Positions 62,642 through 64,000 of a DNA stretch of 64,000 nt are shown here, one piece after another. The stretch is taken from assembly GCA_035447605.1 (NCBI GenBank), contig DAOTHJ010000002.1, positions 1 to 64,000 on the forward strand, given 5' to 3'. A program made the position numbers and the translations under genes. The notes beneath the pieces are model-generated. The model saw only the letters and a program-made list of their open reading frames with translations. It did not search any database and was not told the DNA's origin. Every line of letters starts with the position of its first letter. The first letter of the stretch is position 1. This stretch comes from UMGS1668 sp035447605. GTDB lineage: Bacteria; Bacillota; Clostridia; Oscillospirales; Ruminococcaceae.

Positions 62642-64000
62642 GTGGACTTTGAGCTGCACGCGCCCTTTGGGGCGACAGGCGACCAGCCGCAGGCCATCGA
62701 GAAGCTGGCCGAGGGGATCCGCCGCGGCGACCGGGAGCAGACGCTCCTCGGCATCACCGGCAGCGGCAAGACCTTCACGATGGCGAAGGTCATCGAAGCC
62801 GTCAACCGGCCGACGCTCGTCCTTTCCCACAACAAGACGCTGGCCGCGCAGCTTTGCTCGGAATTCAAGGAGTTCTTCCCGAAGAACGCCGTCGAATACT
62901 TTGTCTCTTATTATGATTATTATCAGCCGGAGGCCTACATCCCCAGCACGGACACCTATATCGAGAAGGACAGCGCCATCAACGATGAAATCGAGAAGCT
63001 GCGCCATTCCGCGACGGCGGCGCTTTCCGAGCGGCGGGATGTGCTGATCGTCTCGTCGGTCTCCAGCATCTACTCCCTCGGCGACCCGATCGACTACCGC
63101 ACGATGGTGGTCTCTCTGCGTCCCGGCATGACGAAAAACCGCGACGAGGTCATTTTGCAGCTCGTCAGCATGCAGTACGAGCGCAACGACATGAATCTTG
63201 TGCGTAACAAATTCCGCGTCCACGGCGACGTGCTGGAGGTCTTTCCGTCGTATTCCACCGATACGGTCGTGCGCATCGAGTGGTTCGGCGACGAGGTGGA
63301 CCGTATCTCCGAGATCAACGCCGTCACCGGCGAGCTCAAGGATGTCGTCAGCCATATCGCCGTCTATCCGGCCTCCCACTACATCGTGCCGAAGGAGAAA
63401 ATGGAGCGCGCCATCGGCGAGATCGAGCGTGAGTGCGAGGAGCGGGTGGAATATTTTAAAGAAAAAGGCAAGCTGATCGAGGCCCAGCGCATCGAGGAAC
63501 GCACCCGATATGATATCGAGATGCTGACCGAGGTCGGCTTCTGCAAGGGCATTGAAAACTATTCGCGGGTTCTTTCCGGCAGGGAACCGGGTTCCTGCCC
63601 GACCACGCTGCTCGACTATTTTCCGAAGGACTTCCTGCTCTTTATCGACGAGTGCCACGTCACGCTGCCGCAGGTCCGCGGCATGAGCGGCGGCGACTAC
63701 TCGAGAAAGAAGTGCCTCGTGGATTTCGGCTTCCGTCTGCCCTCCGCGATGGATAACCGGCCTCTGCGCTTCGATGAGTTCCAGACGAAGCTCAATCAAA
63801 TCGTCTACGTCAGCGCGACACCGGGCGACTACGAAAAATCGCGCAGCACCCAGCTCGTGGAACAGGTCATCCGCCCGACCGGCCTCTTGGATCCGGAGAT
63901 CAGCGTCCGCCCGGTGGCGGGGCAGATCGACGATCTGATTTCCGAGATCAATGAGCGCGTGGAGAAAAAAGAGCGCGTGCTGATTACGACGCTGACGAAG
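62642..64000 (+). CDS. uvrB: Excinuclease ABC subunit B, N-terminal two-thirds
   Basis: 453 residues visible from GTG 62642 (AAAAAGGAGG 7 bases upstream), running off the right edge. Helicase motif I GITGSGKTFTMAKVI, TLVLSHNKTLAAQL, the damage-gripping beta-hairpin region YYDYYQPEAYIPSTDTYIEK, motif II FIDECHVTLPQ, and VYVSATPGDYE. UvrB verifies DNA damage and loads UvrC. uvrA often follows in Firmicutes but lies outside the window. Confidence 0.97.
   Translation, partial: MDFELHAPFGATGDQPQAIEKLAEGIRRGDREQTLLGITGSGKTFTMAKVIEAVNRPTLVLSHNKTLAAQLCSEFKEFFPKNAVEYFVSYYDYYQPEAYIPSTDTYIEKDSAINDEIEKLRHSATAALSERRDVLIVSSVSSIYSLGDPIDYRTMVVSLRPGMTKNRDEVILQLVSMQYERNDMNLVRNKFRVHGDVLEVFPSYSTDTVVRIEWFGDEVDRISEINAVTGELKDVVSHIAVYPASHYIVPKEKMERAIGEIERECEERVEYFKEKGKLIEAQRIEERTRYDIEMLTEVGFCKGIENYSRVLSGREPGSCPTTLLDYFPKDFLLFIDECHVTLPQVRGMSGGDYSRKKCLVDFGFRLPSAMDNRPLRFDEFQTKLNQIVYVSATPGDYEKSRSTQLVEQVIRPTGLLDPEISVRPVAGQIDDLISEINERVEKKERVLITTLTK

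Overview
The window looks like a chromosomal scaffold from an endospore-forming Clostridia bacterium, most likely a gut-type Oscillospirales (Ruminococcaceae/Oscillospiraceae) relative. Evidence: gene orders typical of low-GC Gram-positives (rplU-prp-rpmA-obg; yabP-yabQ-divIC-yabR; rpsF-ssb-rpsR; ylxM-ffh-rpsP-khpA-rimM-trmD; mraZ to ftsZ), strong AGGAGG ribosome binding sites, consensus TTGACA/TATAAT promoters, many TTG and GTG starts, sporulation genes, and a MurE with the DNPR motif of meso-diaminopimelate-adding enzymes. The DNA is G+C-rich by eye. Four runs of exactly 100 N (9079-9178, 13580-13679, 23006-23105, 32372-32471) are scaffold placeholders of unknown true length, as in a draft or metagenome assembly. 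Two of them lie in or beside repeats.

Layout. 1-3466: ribosomal proteins L21 and L27 with the L27-processing protease Prp, the GTPase Obg, Mini-ribonuclease III and a YitT membrane protein. 3956-7972: a small Gln/Asn/Ser-rich protein, the sporulation genes yabP and yabQ, divIC, an S1-domain protein, an amidohydrolase and hibernation factor HPF. 8188-16777: mostly minus strand, with a HAD phosphatase, rpsF-ssb-rpsR, a RING/DUF2628 membrane protein, a DnaD-like/DnaI-like/GNAT cluster and tRNA-Gly(GCC); on plus are a gap-truncated polysaccharide deacetylase and prfB.

18630-32280: a complete ethanolamine-utilization (eut) bacterial-microcompartment operon of the Firmicutes type. Shell proteins are EutS, EutL, a long EutK-like BMC protein, two EutM paralogues and EutN. 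The core pathway is EutBC (ethanolamine to acetaldehyde and ammonia), EutE (acetaldehyde to acetyl-CoA) and PduL (acetyl-CoA to acetyl phosphate). Cofactor care is by EutT and EutA; EutP, EutJ, EutQ, the transporter EutH and one poorly understood protein complete it. No eutVW regulator, eutG alcohol dehydrogenase or classical eutD is present. A structured leader precedes eutH, and the operon ends in an array of tandem terminator-like repeats.

32776-42131: an amidohydrolase, the SRP/ribosome-maturation operon, a DUF554 protein, HPr, uvrC, rsmD, coaD and a coiled-coil protein. 42607-55724: the division and cell-wall cluster mraZ-rsmH-ftsL-spoVD/ftsI-murE-murF-mraY-ftsW-murG-ftsQ-ftsZ, with MraZ boxes at its promoter but no murD, murB, murA or ftsA. 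55814-58125: three overlapping genes for peptidoglycan-binding, probably spore- or wall-related proteins. 58176-64000: a Ppx/GppA phosphatase, trxB with a repeated 3' end, nadE, an HD hydrolase, an ASCH protein and the start of uvrB.

Most of the window is housekeeping. The parts that deserve attention are in the eut operon (the EutK-like tail, the unknown luminal protein, the RNA leader of eutH, the terminator array) and the multiplied 3' end of trxB.
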